DNA of 64,000 nucleotides from Bacillus_P idriensis_A (GCF_050483325.1 NZ_JBCMYF010000025.1:1-64000), one strand, 5' to 3'. Shown: positions 41,141 to 49,897, counted from the stretch's first letter. A program made the numbers and translations. Notes: generated by a model not told the origin, from the letters alone.

Positions 41141-41587
41141 TTATCTGTCTTTCATGTTCATTTGGTTTTTCAGTTCTTTAAGAATTGCCCGTCTTGTTAA
41201 AATCCCTTCAAACACACCTTCTTCGTCTACTACGCAGACAAAAGAGTGGTCAATGACCAAATCTAACCCTTTGGAAAGAGAATCATTCAGCAAGAGACGC
41301 GGTATATCAGCATTCATCGCTTCTTCGACTTTCATTTCTTCAAGCTTTTCAAATTCGATTCTTTGAAGACCAAGAATTGCATCCATCATCATATTGGTGC
41401 CGAGCAGCCCGTGAAGCTTGAAAAAAGGATCAAGCACAGGCACCGCTGTATAGCCCGTTTTTGTCAGAACCAGCAGCGCGTGCTCAAGGTTATTCCCCAC
41501 CTGCACATGCGCAACTTTATCTGCTGGAATCATATACTCTTGTATGGTTGATTCATTTAATAATTTGGTTGTATGTAAACTAATCAA
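41141..41587 (-). CDS. darB: c-di-AMP receptor, CBS-domain protein DarB (YkuL)
   Basis: 148 residues made of two CBS motifs (about 10-70 and 80-140): YMIPADKVAHVQVGNNLEHA, LTKTGYTAVPVLDPFFKLHG and VEEAMNADIPRLLLNDSLSK, HSFVCVVDEEGVFEGILTRR. In B. subtilis DarB binds c-di-AMP and, in its free form, stimulates Rel (ppGpp synthesis) and pyruvate carboxylase. Start is TTG 41587 with GAGGAA 7 nt upstream. It lies as in B. subtilis, between abbA and ccpC. Confidence 0.9.
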   Translation of the reverse strand: MISLHTTKLLNESTIQEYMIPADKVAHVQVGNNLEHALLVLTKTGYTAVPVLDPFFKLHGLLGTNMMMDAILGLQRIEFEKLEEMKVEEAMNADIPRLLLNDSLSKGLDLVIDHSFVCVVDEEGVFEGILTRRAILKELKNQMNMKDR

Positions 41588-41947
41588 TTTGTTCTTCCTC
41601 TCTAAAAAAGTTCAGACCGAACAATATTACCCCTTCATGTCTTGTTTGAAACATCCCATTATATTTTACCACAAATGGCCTAAGAAATGCGGAAACGGCT
41701 GTTTAGCTTTTGAAGACAGCAGGGGATTTCAATCCTTTTAGGCATTTAACTGCAGAGATTCTTTCATTTTCGTAATCATTGAGTCATTACGTTTAATCCC
41801 AAGACTTAAGCAATCATTCCTAAACTTCCGGATTTTTATCTCAAAGGTTTGACCGGCAACTAATCACTATCTCGATGAAAACGCATCCACACTGAACTAT
41901 ACCATAAAAAAAGATACTCTAACGCAGAGTATCAAACATATGTAATT
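41588..41947. other. Intergenic region upstream of darB
   Basis: 360 bp without a gene. It includes the darB leader with a TATAAT-like box on the minus strand (in AAATATAATGGG, about 41655-41665), and a degenerate R-family start (GAAATGCGGAAACGGCTG, TTTAGC, about 41682-41706). A stretch with no evident feature follows (41720-41900), then the abbA terminator. Confidence 0.6.
41906..41934 (-). terminator. Terminator of abbA
   Basis: GATACTCT pairs with AGAGTATC across AACGC, with seven A on the left, just downstream of the minus-strand abbA stop. Confidence 0.85.
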
Positions 41948-42139
41948 CTATAGTTCAAATCTGATTCGGTCATACAAGCTTACAAGCTTCTGATACGTTG
42001 CGTTATCTGTTTGTTTAGTCCCGCTCTCGATGTCATAAATTTCGCTGCTGATCAGCTCAAGAGCATATTGCTGTTTAAGTAAAAGCTCCACTAAAAATTT
42101 TTGATCGTCTGATGAGAGTATTTCAACTGCAGAATTCAT
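41948..42139 (-). CDS. abbA: AbrB antirepressor AbbA
   Basis: 63 residues. LLLKQQYALELISSEIYDIE, SGTKQTDNATYQKLVSLYD and the ending RIRFEL match the AbbA family. AbbA binds AbrB, freeing transition-state genes; in B. subtilis it is induced by Spo0A~P. AAGGGGGC precedes the ATG. A Spo0A-box-like TGTCGGA lies upstream at 42201-42207. It is strong evidence for a sporulating Bacillus-type organism. Confidence 0.9.
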   Translation of the reverse strand: MNSAVEILSSDDQKFLVELLLKQQYALELISSEIYDIESGTKQTDNATYQKLVSLYDRIRFEL

Positions 42140-42200
42140 TTTTTATTGCCCCCTTATGATTTAGAGTAATCAATTTTTGAGTCTTGCGTCAACCGCAAAT

Positions 42201-42207
42201 TCCGACA
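42201..42207 (-). promoter_or_regulatory. Spo0A-box-like sequence upstream of abbA
   Basis: TGTCGGA on the minus strand matches the 0A box TGTCGAA at six of seven positions, and a TTGACG follows 8 nt later as a possible -35. The shortness of the motif makes this weak alone; the known Spo0A control of abbA gives it weight. Confidence 0.4.
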
Positions 42208-42213
42208 CTTTCT

Positions 42214-42732
42214 TTACTTAGTGAATCGATTGGCATAGCTGAATGCTGTATATGAATCAGGCTTTATTTTCGCTTCAATTCCCATAGCCTGTATTCTGCC
42301 TGTCATTTCCTGGATCAGGTCTTTGGTTAGTCCTTTTCTTCCAATATCAAGGTGAATTTCAAACATCAAATCTGCCCCTTCATCTGAATAAGGAATCAAA
42401 ATTTCTGCCAGTTCTGCCAGGTAGTTTGTTGTAAAAGCGTAAGCCAGTTCCTGACTTAATGTTGTTTCCATTGAAATTTTTTCATGCAGACTTTCAATTG
42501 CCCGTGGGATAACCGTATTTTTCAAGCAGCCCCATGCTCCTTTTCCAAGGCGGTGCACATGTACGGCCGTAATAAACTTCGTATCGTGCTGATGCACTTG
42601 AGAATCTGTTCCAATGGACAATATATATTCAGAACGCGGATCTTTTGAAATGAATGTTTTAATTCTTTCAATCATGACTTCAAATGACATACTTCCTTCA
42701 GACACATTATAAAAGATAAAGTGATCAGTCAT
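42214..42732 (-). CDS. ykuK: YkuK family RNase H-like protein
   Basis: 172 residues, equal to B. subtilis YkuK from memory. LSIGTDSQVHQHDTKFITAV, TDHFIFYNVSEGSMSF at the start and GADLMFEIHLDIGRKGLT with conserved Asp residues fit the DUF458 (RNase H-like) family. Activity is unproven. AAAAGGAG lies before the ATG. It is separated from abbA by 74 bp. Confidence 0.88.
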   Translation of the reverse strand: MTDHFIFYNVSEGSMSFEVMIERIKTFISKDPRSEYILSIGTDSQVHQHDTKFITAVHVHRLGKGAWGCLKNTVIPRAIESLHEKISMETTLSQELAYAFTTNYLAELAEILIPYSDEGADLMFEIHLDIGRKGLTKDLIQEMTGRIQAMGIEAKIKPDSYTAFSYANRFTK

Positions 42733-43148
42733 ATGACAGCTCCTTTTTAAGAAAAAGAATACGGAAACACCATATTATATGCTTGGCTTCACCCGGTGTT
42801 GAGTAAAATTGGCGTAAATTTCATAGTATATTTTTTCCTTACGCTGCCATTTTTAAACAAGCATCCACCAGGATAAGCTTTTCTCTTGTAGGGAGCTTCT
42901 TTTAATCGACCTCTTTCCTTTCATTCCATTTATTATAAGACGCCCGTTTCTTAAAGAAAGTTTCCTATATATTGAAAAATTTTCAAAAAAACTTCTGTTA
43001 TGGAATATGTGTGGATATTTCAAGGTGTCATTGGTCACATTTAGTTTCGTCTGCACTCTTACATAGACGATGAACTGAATTTACTGTTTCTTGCTTTCGG
43101 TTAACCTCGCCTAAAAAACACAAAAAAACAGCCAATAAACTTGGCTGC
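42733..43148. other. Intergenic region between ykzF and ykuK
   Basis: 416 bp without a convincing gene. On the minus strand TCAACA and TATAAT spaced by 17 nt (about 42775-42805) form a plausible ykuK promoter. The rest is AT-rich; the ykzF terminator lies at its right end. Confidence 0.5.
43122..43148 (-). terminator. Terminator of ykuJ-ykzF
   Basis: CAGCCAA pairs with TTGGCTG across TAAAC-type loop, preceded by seven A on the left, just after the ykzF stop. Confidence 0.8.
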
Positions 43149-43298
43149 CTAACCTTTTTTCGTTTGAATATTACGCATATGATAATTGCAGTTGGAACAC
43201 GAATAAATGACATTTTGATTGGATTGGGCAGTCAGGACCTCATCAAGGGACTGCTGCTCATAACAATTCGGACAAATGACGCTTGGTTTCGTATTCAT
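43149..43298 (-). CDS. ykzF: Small zinc-ribbon-like protein YkzF
   Basis: 49 residues with two CxxC pairs, VICPNCYEQQ and YSCSNCNYHMRN, typical of a zinc ribbon. The function is unknown. ATG 43298 has AGGAGGG 5 nt upstream, and the gene starts 13 nt after ykuJ. The name is by synteny and size. Confidence 0.75.
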   Translation of the reverse strand: MNTKPSVICPNCYEQQSLDEVLTAQSNQNVIYSCSNCNYHMRNIQTKKG

Positions 43299-43311
43299 CA
43301 GTTCCCTCCTA

Positions 43312-43548
43312 TTATTGGAGCAAATCAAAAATTTCAATTGCGATCATATCGATATTGTCAAATTGATAAGTTTGAGGCTTTTCATCTTTTTGAAATACTT
43401 CTAATTCGAACGTATCGGTTTTATCAAAGTATTTAACACTGCAACGTTTTTCACCCTCTACTTCAAAGAAGCGCTGGTTGGGTTCATTTGAAGTCGCGTT
43501 TTCTTGCAGACTTTGAAGTCTAGTAATGATACCTAAAAGCTGTGACAT
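43312..43548 (-). CDS. ykuJ: YkuJ family protein
   Basis: 78 residues, MSQLLGIITRLQSLQENATS, then FFEVEGEKRCSVKYFDKTD, FQFDNIDMIAIEIFDLLQ-like end. It matches the small YkuJ family of known fold but unknown role. GAGGTGAT precedes ATG 43548. First gene of the ykuJ-ykzF pair. Confidence 0.85.
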   Translation of the reverse strand: MSQLLGIITRLQSLQENATSNEPNQRFFEVEGEKRCSVKYFDKTDTFELEVFQKDEKPQTYQFDNIDMIAIEIFDLLQ

Positions 43549-43751
43549 TAGTATCACCTCCAACAGAGTGAGTCAACTTGAGGTCCGCCTTCGCCTCTAG
43601 TTTGTGCGTCCTTATTTATTCTATCCATCCATTTTTGTCTGAAAATAAGTCAGAATATTCGCATCTTCTTTACATTGAGAGTCTGCAAATTTAAAATGGT
43701 AGTGATGGGAGAAACCAATTTTTTTATCGATCACAAGGGGGTTAAAGATAA

Positions 43752-44720
43752 ATGTCGCTTGTAACCAAAATTGATGAACGTTTAGCAATCATAGATAGTC
43801 ATGATTTAGGGATGACGGGTCGGACAAGTTCCTATGTATTACTTGAAGAGGATATCACACTCTTTGAGCCTTCATCAAGCCCTTCTGTCCCGTATATTAA
43901 AAATGGGTTAAAGGAACTTGGTATAAAACTAGAAGATATAACCAATATCATCGTTACACACATCCACCTCGACCACGCTGGGGGCGCGGGATTATTGCTT
44001 GAAAGCTGTCCAAATGCAAAAGTGATTGTACATCCGAAAGGCGCAAAACATTTAATTAATCCCTCACGATTAATTGCAGGGGCAAAAGCTGTATACGGGG
44101 AAAAATTTGAAGAATTGTTTTCTCCGATTATTCCAATTTCACAAGAGCGGCTACTAATAATGAATGACGGCGAGTCACTCCAGATCGGCAAGGATTCTGT
44201 TCTTACTTTTTATGATACTCCAGGACATGCAAACCATCACTTCAGTATTCTTGACCATAAAAGCAACAGTATGTTCACCGGTGATACAATTGGAATTTTT
44301 TATCAGGAACTGCTTCCTGATGGACTTGAATTTTATTTGCCGTCTACTTCGCCTAATCAATTTGATCCAGAAGCAATGGAGAAATCAGCTGCTTTTTATG
44401 AAAGCTTCAAATTAAATGCCCTTCATTTCAGTCATTACGGTGTCAGTCCGAATCCGCAGCATGCCATAAACGCAATGAGACGATGGCTGCCGATCTTCCT
44501 GGAATGTGCACAAAAAGGCATGCAGCAGTCCAAACCATTCTCTTTAGAAAATGCGGCTGAGCATGTTAAAATAGAGCTTCAAAATCAAGTTTTTTCTTAT
44601 TTGGATGAGCAAGGAATCCAAAGGTCACACAAAGTATATGACATATTAGCTTTAGATTTATCCGTCTGCGCAATGGGCCTAGTTGATACGTTTAATAAGA
44701 AAATAAAATCCGGTACATAA
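43752..44720 (+). CDS. Metallo-beta-lactamase-fold hydrolase
   Basis: 322 residues. Metal ligands are VTHIHLDHAGG (H70, H72, D74, H75), the Asp/His pair in MFTGDTIG and LHFSHYG near 225, and FYDTPGHANHHFSI supplies a third His. It is a glyoxalase II/flavoprotein-type MBL protein with a C-terminal helical extension (about 240-320). No substrate is known. AAGGGGG is about 10 nt before ATG. A glutaredoxin-like gene follows by 10 nt, so both are probably in one transcript, hinting at thiol metabolism. Confidence 0.87.
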   Translation: MSLVTKIDERLAIIDSHDLGMTGRTSSYVLLEEDITLFEPSSSPSVPYIKNGLKELGIKLEDITNIIVTHIHLDHAGGAGLLLESCPNAKVIVHPKGAKHLINPSRLIAGAKAVYGEKFEELFSPIIPISQERLLIMNDGESLQIGKDSVLTFYDTPGHANHHFSILDHKSNSMFTGDTIGIFYQELLPDGLEFYLPSTSPNQFDPEAMEKSAAFYESFKLNALHFSHYGVSPNPQHAINAMRRWLPIFLECAQKGMQQSKPFSLENAAEHVKIELQNQVFSYLDEQGIQRSHKVYDILALDLSVCAMGLVDTFNKKIKSGT

Positions 44721-44730
44721 AGGAGTCTGT

Positions 44731-44976
44731 ATGTCACAGAACAAACGCGTTGAAGTCTACACACAGCCTGACTGCCCGCCATGTCAGATTGTTAAGCAAT
44801 TTTTAGATCATCATAAGATTGATTATAAGGTTTTTGACGTTTCAAAGGATGTAAAAGCCAGAAACAAAATGGTTAACGAATTCAAATCATTTTCAACACC
44901 AACTGTTACGGTAGATGAAGAGATTGTTGCAGGTTTTGACCTGCAGAAGTTGGAAAAATTGCTGAAACTCTCATAA
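44731..44976 (+). CDS. Glutaredoxin/NrdH-like redox protein
   Basis: 81 residues, thioredoxin fold with active site QPDCPPCQIVKQFL (Cys14 and Cys17). The cis-Pro segment is FSTPTVTVDEEIVAGFD. It is probably reduced by thioredoxin reductase or bacillithiol; no nrdEF genes are near. AAAGGAG precedes the ATG. It is coupled to the MBL-fold gene and ends at a strong bidirectional terminator. Confidence 0.88.
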   Translation: MSQNKRVEVYTQPDCPPCQIVKQFLDHHKIDYKVFDVSKDVKARNKMVNEFKSFSTPTVTVDEEIVAGFDLQKLEKLLKLS

Positions 44977-44982
44977 AACACT

Positions 44983-45015
44983 AAAATCCGGCCATGATAA
45001 ATGGCCGGATTTTTA
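44983..45015. terminator. Bidirectional terminator
   Basis: AAAATCCGGCCA and TGGCCGGATTTT form a long perfect stem between the convergent glutaredoxin and catalase genes, overlapping the catalase stop. Confidence 0.9.
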
Positions 45016-45909
45016 TAAACCTGCTGAACGCATCAATCTTTTAGCAATTTCATCAAAATCCTCTTTTGAGATCCCCGGGGCAAATTCTTCGGGAATTTCG
45101 TCTAATTCAGGCATAGGAGCTCCTGCAGGCATTCCGTCGAATACTTTCAGAGGCTGCCCGTCAATTGGGTGCGGACCTTTCCATATCTTATCTATGTCTC
45201 TGTAATCCGTATCACTGAATGTATATAATCTCAGGTGGACCCCCTGATCTTCAAACTTTTTCGCATGAGCAAATGCTTTATTATCAAGATTTGGAATTGG
45301 AAGCATCTTTGCAACATCTACTCCTGTAATTACTTCGAGAGCTTTTGCATAGGCTACGACATGAACACCTCCCCGTACGAGCAGATAGCCAATCATCTCT
45401 CTTGCTACAGGATGCTCGGTCATTTCATAAACACGCATTTTATGAGTCCTTGCACCGCACTCCAAAAAGAAGTTATGCAGCAGATCAAGGACTAAGTTTC
45501 CGCTGTTAAACACGTTCTCTCCTGTCCACGGTTTACCCATTGAATCGAATGGATAAGAGGTCTGGGCTGTTCCGATGAAATGCTGGGTGTTGCGTTTGTT
45601 TACAGCTTCCTGCATCGGTGTCAAGTCTGGGGGTGCAGGATAAGTAGATCCTGTCAGCATTAAATTAATCGTGTTTGAAACGAGTTCAACATGGCCAAAT
45701 TCCTCGGCGGTAATACTTGAAACAAGATCATAAAAAGGCTTAAGTTTTTTCTTTTGCCTGAAATTAAACGACTGATACATATAGTTATTCAGAGTCGACA
45801 TCTCTCCGAATTTTCCGCCCAAAAGCTCCTGTACAGCCGCTGCCGCATTTGGATCAGCATACTTTGGCTTCGGCAGTTCAATCAGAAGCCTGTTAAATCG
45901 CTTTATCAT
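45013..45909 (-). CDS. Manganese (non-haem) catalase
   Basis: 298 residues, ferritin-like four-helix bundle. The dimanganese ligands are in LLGGKFGEMSTLNNYMYQ (Glu), ITAEEFGHVELVSNTINLML (Glu, His), LECGARTHKMRVYEMTEHP (Glu) and VRGGVHVVAYAKALE (His). It disproportionates H2O2. Bacillus relatives include YdbD, YjqC and the spore-coat CotJC, but CotJC is much shorter. It is a single gene, so no operon clue exists. Confidence 0.92.
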   Translation of the reverse strand: MIKRFNRLLIELPKPKYADPNAAAAVQELLGGKFGEMSTLNNYMYQSFNFRQKKKLKPFYDLVSSITAEEFGHVELVSNTINLMLTGSTYPAPPDLTPMQEAVNKRNTQHFIGTAQTSYPFDSMGKPWTGENVFNSGNLVLDLLHNFFLECGARTHKMRVYEMTEHPVAREMIGYLLVRGGVHVVAYAKALEVITGVDVAKMLPIPNLDNKAFAHAKKFEDQGVHLRLYTFSDTDYRDIDKIWKGPHPIDGQPLKVFDGMPAGAPMPELDEIPEEFAPGISKEDFDEIAKRLMRSAGL

Positions 45910-46170
45910 CCGAAAATCCCCTCTCCCTGAAGTGATCCATCAATAGATGGTATGTATGGACAGATTTGTCTTATTCTTTTATTTCGGTTTGCAGACCTGC
46001 TGATCCATTCACTTTAGCATTTGTGTGTCAATGTATTTAGTTGTTTTGGCAATAAATGATTGTTTTACATGATAAATGTTGTCCGTTCCTTTCCGCTTCA
46101 ATCCGCTTAAGATTTTTAATCATTAGTGTGTCAGCCACATAATTTACGAAAAGAGCTATTTTTTAGACTC

Positions 46171-46203
46171 AAAAAAAAAACACAGGGACAGCCATCCCTG
46201 TGT
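46171..46203 (-). terminator. Terminator of the DUF3993-like gene
   Basis: CACAGGGA pairs with TCCCTGTG across CAGCCA, with ten A on the left. It overlaps the minus-strand stop codon. Confidence 0.88.
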
Positions 46204-46204
46204 T

Positions 46205-46894
46205 CTACTCTCCGTAAAAGGCAAAATCCGTATGCTGATCAGGCTGGTCATACGCCATTAAAATGTTCTTGGCTTTAAAATATGATGTCCATAAAAACGA
46301 AAGGTCCTGATTGTTTTGAAAAGGTTCAGCTTCATTTAAATCTTCAAGAGAGTTTGAGAAAAGCACGCTTACATTAATTGCTGAATCCTCTTCTTTTTTT
46401 TCTTCAGCTGCTTCTGCCTTTGGCTCTTGATCGGAATATTGAATGGAAGAAATTTTGTAGCTTCCGTCTTCCTTGATAAATTCAACGGTTTCAAAATGAT
46501 CCTCATAACTCACTGGCCCCTCGTCTTCAGCGGGGAAAAACTGATAAAGCTTCAGCTTGCTGTTCTCACTGCCGAACTTCATAGTTTCATCATAATTAAA
46601 AAATGGAATGCCGTATGGTGTGAAATCACTGCCATATACAATATATTTTTCATTGCCTTTGTGTACATTTTCCTTCATGTAGCCATCAATAAATTCATCT
46701 GTAAAGTATGGATCCAGCGCTTGCTCGATTTCTTCAAGGGAGCGCTCATTTTCCGTAAGAGCGAACTGTGTCTGCGCTGCCTCTTGCGCGAGGTCAGCTG
46801 CGTCATCTTTATTAAACGATGACTGGGCAAAGCCTGCATGTCCAAAACCAAAAAATAAAATAAGTGCGGCGAATGTGCTTGAAATAAATTTCAT
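46205..46894 (-). CDS. Secreted DUF3993-like protein
   Basis: 229 residues with a Sec signal peptide (MKFISSTFAALILFFGFGHAGFAQ, cleavage likely after the Ala-x-Ala-type GFA). The mature part is acidic: an N-terminal helical repeat-like region and FTDEFIDGYMKENVHKGNEK, YGIPFFNYDETMKFG, an ISSIQYSDQEPKAEAAEEKK linker, and an aromatic end. It fits what I recall of DUF3993, function unknown. ATG 46894 has GGGAGG upstream. Confidence 0.7.
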   Translation of the reverse strand: MKFISSTFAALILFFGFGHAGFAQSSFNKDDAADLAQEAAQTQFALTENERSLEEIEQALDPYFTDEFIDGYMKENVHKGNEKYIVYGSDFTPYGIPFFNYDETMKFGSENSKLKLYQFFPAEDEGPVSYEDHFETVEFIKEDGSYKISSIQYSDQEPKAEAAEEKKEEDSAINVSVLFSNSLEDLNEAEPFQNNQDLSFLWTSYFKAKNILMAYDQPDQHTDFAFYGE

Positions 46895-47067
46895 TTTTAA
46901 TCCTCCCACCTTTTTTTCGCTTCTTATGTCTTAGTCTTTAAATTTTATCAGACTAATTGTCGTTTCTATTCAACTTTCATCCACAAAATAACATCATATT
47001 CTGACAATTTCTCTTATATTATTCATTACCCTTATTAATGAAGGATAATCCTGAAATTTCAAATCAA

Positions 47068-47098
47068 TAAAAAAACAGCAGCAAACGCCGCTGTTTTT
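47068..47098 (-). terminator. Terminator of the 79-aa membrane protein gene
   Basis: AAAAACAGC pairs with GCTGTTTTT across about 9 nt, followed by the A-run on the left, next to the minus-strand stop. Confidence 0.8.
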
Positions 47099-47337
47099 CA
47101 CCAAGTTCTTGTGAAAGCAAGATAGAAAACAAAGAGCAATAAGAACCCTAGAAAAAAGATCCAAGTAAGAAAAACCGGGTTTCGAAGATAGGGATGCTTT
47201 TGAATCTTTTCATTAATTTGTGTATCCATTTCACTTTTCCTTGCATCTACCAGTCTTCCCACGCTGATCGTATAGATAAGTCCTCCCGCAACAATCATGA
47301 AAGCTACAATAGCAAGTGCCATCGTGAATTTATCCAT
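47098..47337 (-). CDS. Small two-helix membrane protein, unknown
   Basis: 79 residues. Two membrane helices (about 6-25, ALAIVAFMIVAGGLIYTI; and 55-75, TWIFFLGFLLLFVFYLAF) flank a charged cytosolic loop (DARKSEMDTQINEKIQKHP). I do not recognise the family. AAGGAGTG precedes ATG. It is a single gene with its own terminator; its size and location recall the unassigned ykuH position of B. subtilis, but this is not established. Confidence 0.7.
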   Translation of the reverse strand: MDKFTMALAIVAFMIVAGGLIYTISVGRLVDARKSEMDTQINEKIQKHPYLRNPVFLTWIFFLGFLLLFVFYLAFTRTW

Positions 47338-47449
47338 TGTGTCACTCCTTATTAAAGTAAGAACATGTACGAAGCGGATATATATTGCCCTTGTGGTGAA
47401 TTCAGCAAAAAGCCAAACCCGGACTCTTCGGGTGAATTCTTTTCTGCCA

Positions 47450-47606
47450 TACTTGGGCTAACAGTCTGCTCCGCTTTTCTTATTGTCCAGCTTCGCCTAA
47501 CTCCTCGGCCAGAACGGATCTGGCAGTAAAGGCAAAAAGCGCCTTTTCTGCCGGATCCTTATCTGTCTGCCTGCGCTAACCAGGCGATTCCGCTTTTCTT
47601 ATTAGA
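47450..47606 (-). repeat. Interspersed element copy R9 with a second partial copy
   Basis: Read on the minus strand it starts TAAGAAAAGCGGAATCGCCT, has the inner stem GGATCCGGCAG/CTGCCAGATCC around GGCGCTTTTTGCC and the outer pair TCGCCT/AGGCGA, and ends AAGCTGGACAATAAG. It then continues into a second start, AAAAGCGGAGCAGACTGTTAG, at about 47450-47484. This is the short, concatenated type also seen at 18428-18671. Confidence 0.85.
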
Positions 47607-47628
47607 ATGACACAACCAAAAGAAATTA

Positions 47629-48846
47629 TTACAAAAGGGCTTCATTTTCGTAAAGGTATGAGTACGGCAAATCCAAAAAAAGATAATGCTGCTGATCGAT
47701 TGGGTAGGAGAAGGTCCTGATGGTTTCCCCTGTTTCGATGTCGCTGTATAAATCGCTGAAAAATCCTTTTTTCCGGATTTGCATTTTCATGATATTTTCA
47801 AGGAAATATGGTCTCCAGCTCCAGTTTTTCTTGTAGTAATCAGGCTGGAAGTCCCATGCTCCGTTCAGTTTGAGAATATTTCCTGATTGCTGAAATCCGT
47901 CCCCGTCACAAATGTAGATTCTAAAGCAGCAGTCTGACAAGTGCTGTGATAACTTTGTAATCAGTTCATTAAACGGTATTCCCGGTTTATTCTCTTTTGA
48001 AATCAGCACGTGCACTTTTTGATGAAACGCTTCTGAGATTTCATAAAATTGCTGCAGCTTCTTTTTTTCATATTGGATGAATCCATGAAATTCCCGGGCC
48101 ATTTTTTCTTTAATCATAAATGGTTCAATTAATTCTTCTTTAGGAGTCTGAAGATAATCCCCTTGGAAGTAGCGGCCGCCATTTTTCCATGCATATTGAA
48201 ATTGAAAATTAACTTCAATTTCTTCGTACAGAATGGTAGCTCCTATTTTCCTTGCCAGAAGAGAAATGGAGTATAATACGTCATGATAGGTCTGCAGGGG
48301 TGAAGTTAATCTGAGGGGCTGAAGATCAATTTTCAGGATATTGGGCATCAGCATTCCGATCCGGTCAAGATTGCTGCTTGCTTTTCCTACGTTGTCTACA
48401 GCTATTTTAATGCCGTATGTACGATAATAAGTGAATACGTGCGTCAGCTGCCGAATGTCGCCCTTGAATGTGTGCTCTGTTATTTCAATCACGATTCTCT
48501 CAAGGTTTCCGCCTTTATCTTTCCATGCAAATAATTGCTCAAGCAGGCTTTCCCCGTGATCAAGCATCAGTAAATTAGCATCCCGGTTTATAAAAATAAG
48601 CGTGTCATCTTGTGTTAAGAGAAAAGCATCAAGAGCCAAATGTAAAATGTGATTATCTGCTTCTAACCGGTATTCATCGGGAATGGATTCATCTTTAAAA
48701 AAAGGCCCTAAACTTTTCGTTTCCTCTTCCAAATGGATTCTACCGAGAATTTCATACCCGATCACTTTTTGTTCATCTGCGCTGAAAATGGCTTGATAGA
48801 ACGGTTTTACATGCTCTAAGTTTGTCATAATATCTAAAGGATCCAT
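47629..48846 (-). CDS. ykuI: EAL-domain c-di-GMP-binding protein YkuI
   Basis: 405 residues. An EAL-fold domain (about 15-250: VIGYEILGRIHLEEETKSLG, LIFINRDANLL, IVIEITEHTFKGDIRQL, IKIAVDNVGKASSNLDRIG) is followed by a PAS-like C-terminal domain (about 280-400). The EAL tripeptide is EIL. B. subtilis YkuI binds c-di-GMP but shows no hydrolysis, so a receptor role is expected. ATG 48846 has GTGGGGA upstream; an extended -10 (TGGTATAAT) lies about 45 nt before it. Confidence 0.9.
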   Translation of the reverse strand: MDPLDIMTNLEHVKPFYQAIFSADEQKVIGYEILGRIHLEEETKSLGPFFKDESIPDEYRLEADNHILHLALDAFLLTQDDTLIFINRDANLLMLDHGESLLEQLFAWKDKGGNLERIVIEITEHTFKGDIRQLTHVFTYYRTYGIKIAVDNVGKASSNLDRIGMLMPNILKIDLQPLRLTSPLQTYHDVLYSISLLARKIGATILYEEIEVNFQFQYAWKNGGRYFQGDYLQTPKEELIEPFMIKEKMAREFHGFIQYEKKKLQQFYEISEAFHQKVHVLISKENKPGIPFNELITKLSQHLSDCCFRIYICDGDGFQQSGNILKLNGAWDFQPDYYKKNWSWRPYFLENIMKMQIRKKGFFSDLYSDIETGETIRTFSYPIDQQHYLFLDLPYSYLYENEALL

Positions 48847-48923
48847 ATGCCATTCCCCACTTTCTCTCTCTTTTTTTGTATGATTATACCACATTTGAAT
48901 AGACCTTAACGCCAAAGTAAAAT

Positions 48924-48950
48924 GGATTCTCCTGTAAAAAAGAGAATCCA
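48924..48950 (-). terminator. Terminator of fadH
   Basis: GGATTCTC pairs with GAGAATCC across CTGTAAAAAA between fadH and ykuI. The minus-strand side continues with ATTTTAC. Confidence 0.6.
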
Positions 48951-48965
48951 TTGGCTTTAAAAATA

Positions 48966-49730
48966 TTAAAAAGGATGCTGATTCAGCCACTGGCCGCCAT
49001 CCATAGTAATGCATTCGCCATTAATATAGCCGGCTGCATCTGATAAGAGGAAAGATGCAAGTGAAGCAATTTCCTCTGGCGTGCCCAACCTGCCGAGCGG
49101 AACACTTTGAAGCGTTCTTTTTGCAGCTTCTTCTGACTGCCAGAGCTTGTCTGCTCCGCCTGTTCTTTCAATCGGGCCAGGTGCGATTGCGTTAACACGG
49201 ATTCCATATTTTTTGCCCCACTCTACCGCAAGCGTTCTCGTCATGGACAGGACCCCTGCCTTTGCTGCAGCAGAATGGATTACTCCCGCGCCTGCACCCC
49301 ATGCATATGTAGCAACCATGTTAAGTATGGCACCTTTCTGCTGTTTCTCAATCCAATACTTGCCGGCAGCACTGCTGCAGTAAAACGTCCCATTCAGAAC
49401 AATATTGATAACTGAGTTCCACCCATTTACTGAAAGCTGCTCAGCCGGGCAAATAAAATTCCCTGCTGCGTTATTGACAAGACCGTCAATACGCCCAAAT
49501 GCTTCATCTGTTTTTCGGATCAATTCTTCTGACATTTCCGGTACACGGACGTCCATTTGAAAAGGAATAATCTTACCTTCCAAACCCTGCATCTCTTCTT
49601 TGGCAGCTTCTAATTTTTCAATCGTTCTGCCTGTTATCACCACATTTGCACCCTGTCTGGCAAAACTTTCTGCCATCGCTTTACCCATCCCGCTTGAACC
49701 GCCTGTTACAATCACTACTTTATCCTTCAT
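48966..49730 (-). CDS. fadH: 2,4-dienoyl-CoA reductase (short-chain dehydrogenase)
   Basis: 254 residues, same length as B. subtilis FadH (YkuF). The NADPH site is VTGGSSGMGKAMAESFARQG (about 7-26), followed by LVNNAAGNFICPAEQLS. The usual YxxxK is replaced by a Ser/Lys-type site (VIHSAAAKAGVLSMTRTLA), as in peroxisome-type dienoyl-CoA reductases. It reduces 2,4-dienoyl-CoA during degradation of unsaturated fatty acids. ATG 49730 follows GGGGGTG. Confidence 0.9.
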   Translation of the reverse strand: MKDKVVIVTGGSSGMGKAMAESFARQGANVVITGRTIEKLEAAKEEMQGLEGKIIPFQMDVRVPEMSEELIRKTDEAFGRIDGLVNNAAGNFICPAEQLSVNGWNSVINIVLNGTFYCSSAAGKYWIEKQQKGAILNMVATYAWGAGAGVIHSAAAKAGVLSMTRTLAVEWGKKYGIRVNAIAPGPIERTGGADKLWQSEEAAKRTLQSVPLGRLGTPEEIASLASFLLSDAAGYINGECITMDGGQWLNQHPF

Positions 49731-49897
49731 CAAAAACACCCCCAAAATGAATGACCATTCATATTTTATCATATAATTCTTCTATTTTCTAACTATTTCA
49801 ACTATTATTTAGTAAAGGACCCGAGTCCGATCTTCTATAAGCTCAATTTCTTTTTATTCAATGGATTAAAATAGATAGTTTGCGGAGGAGGACCACT

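Noticed and set aside
45013..45909. Spore-coat protein CotJC as identity of the manganese catalase
   Set aside because: CotJC is much shorter and is encoded with cotJA and cotJB, which are absent here.
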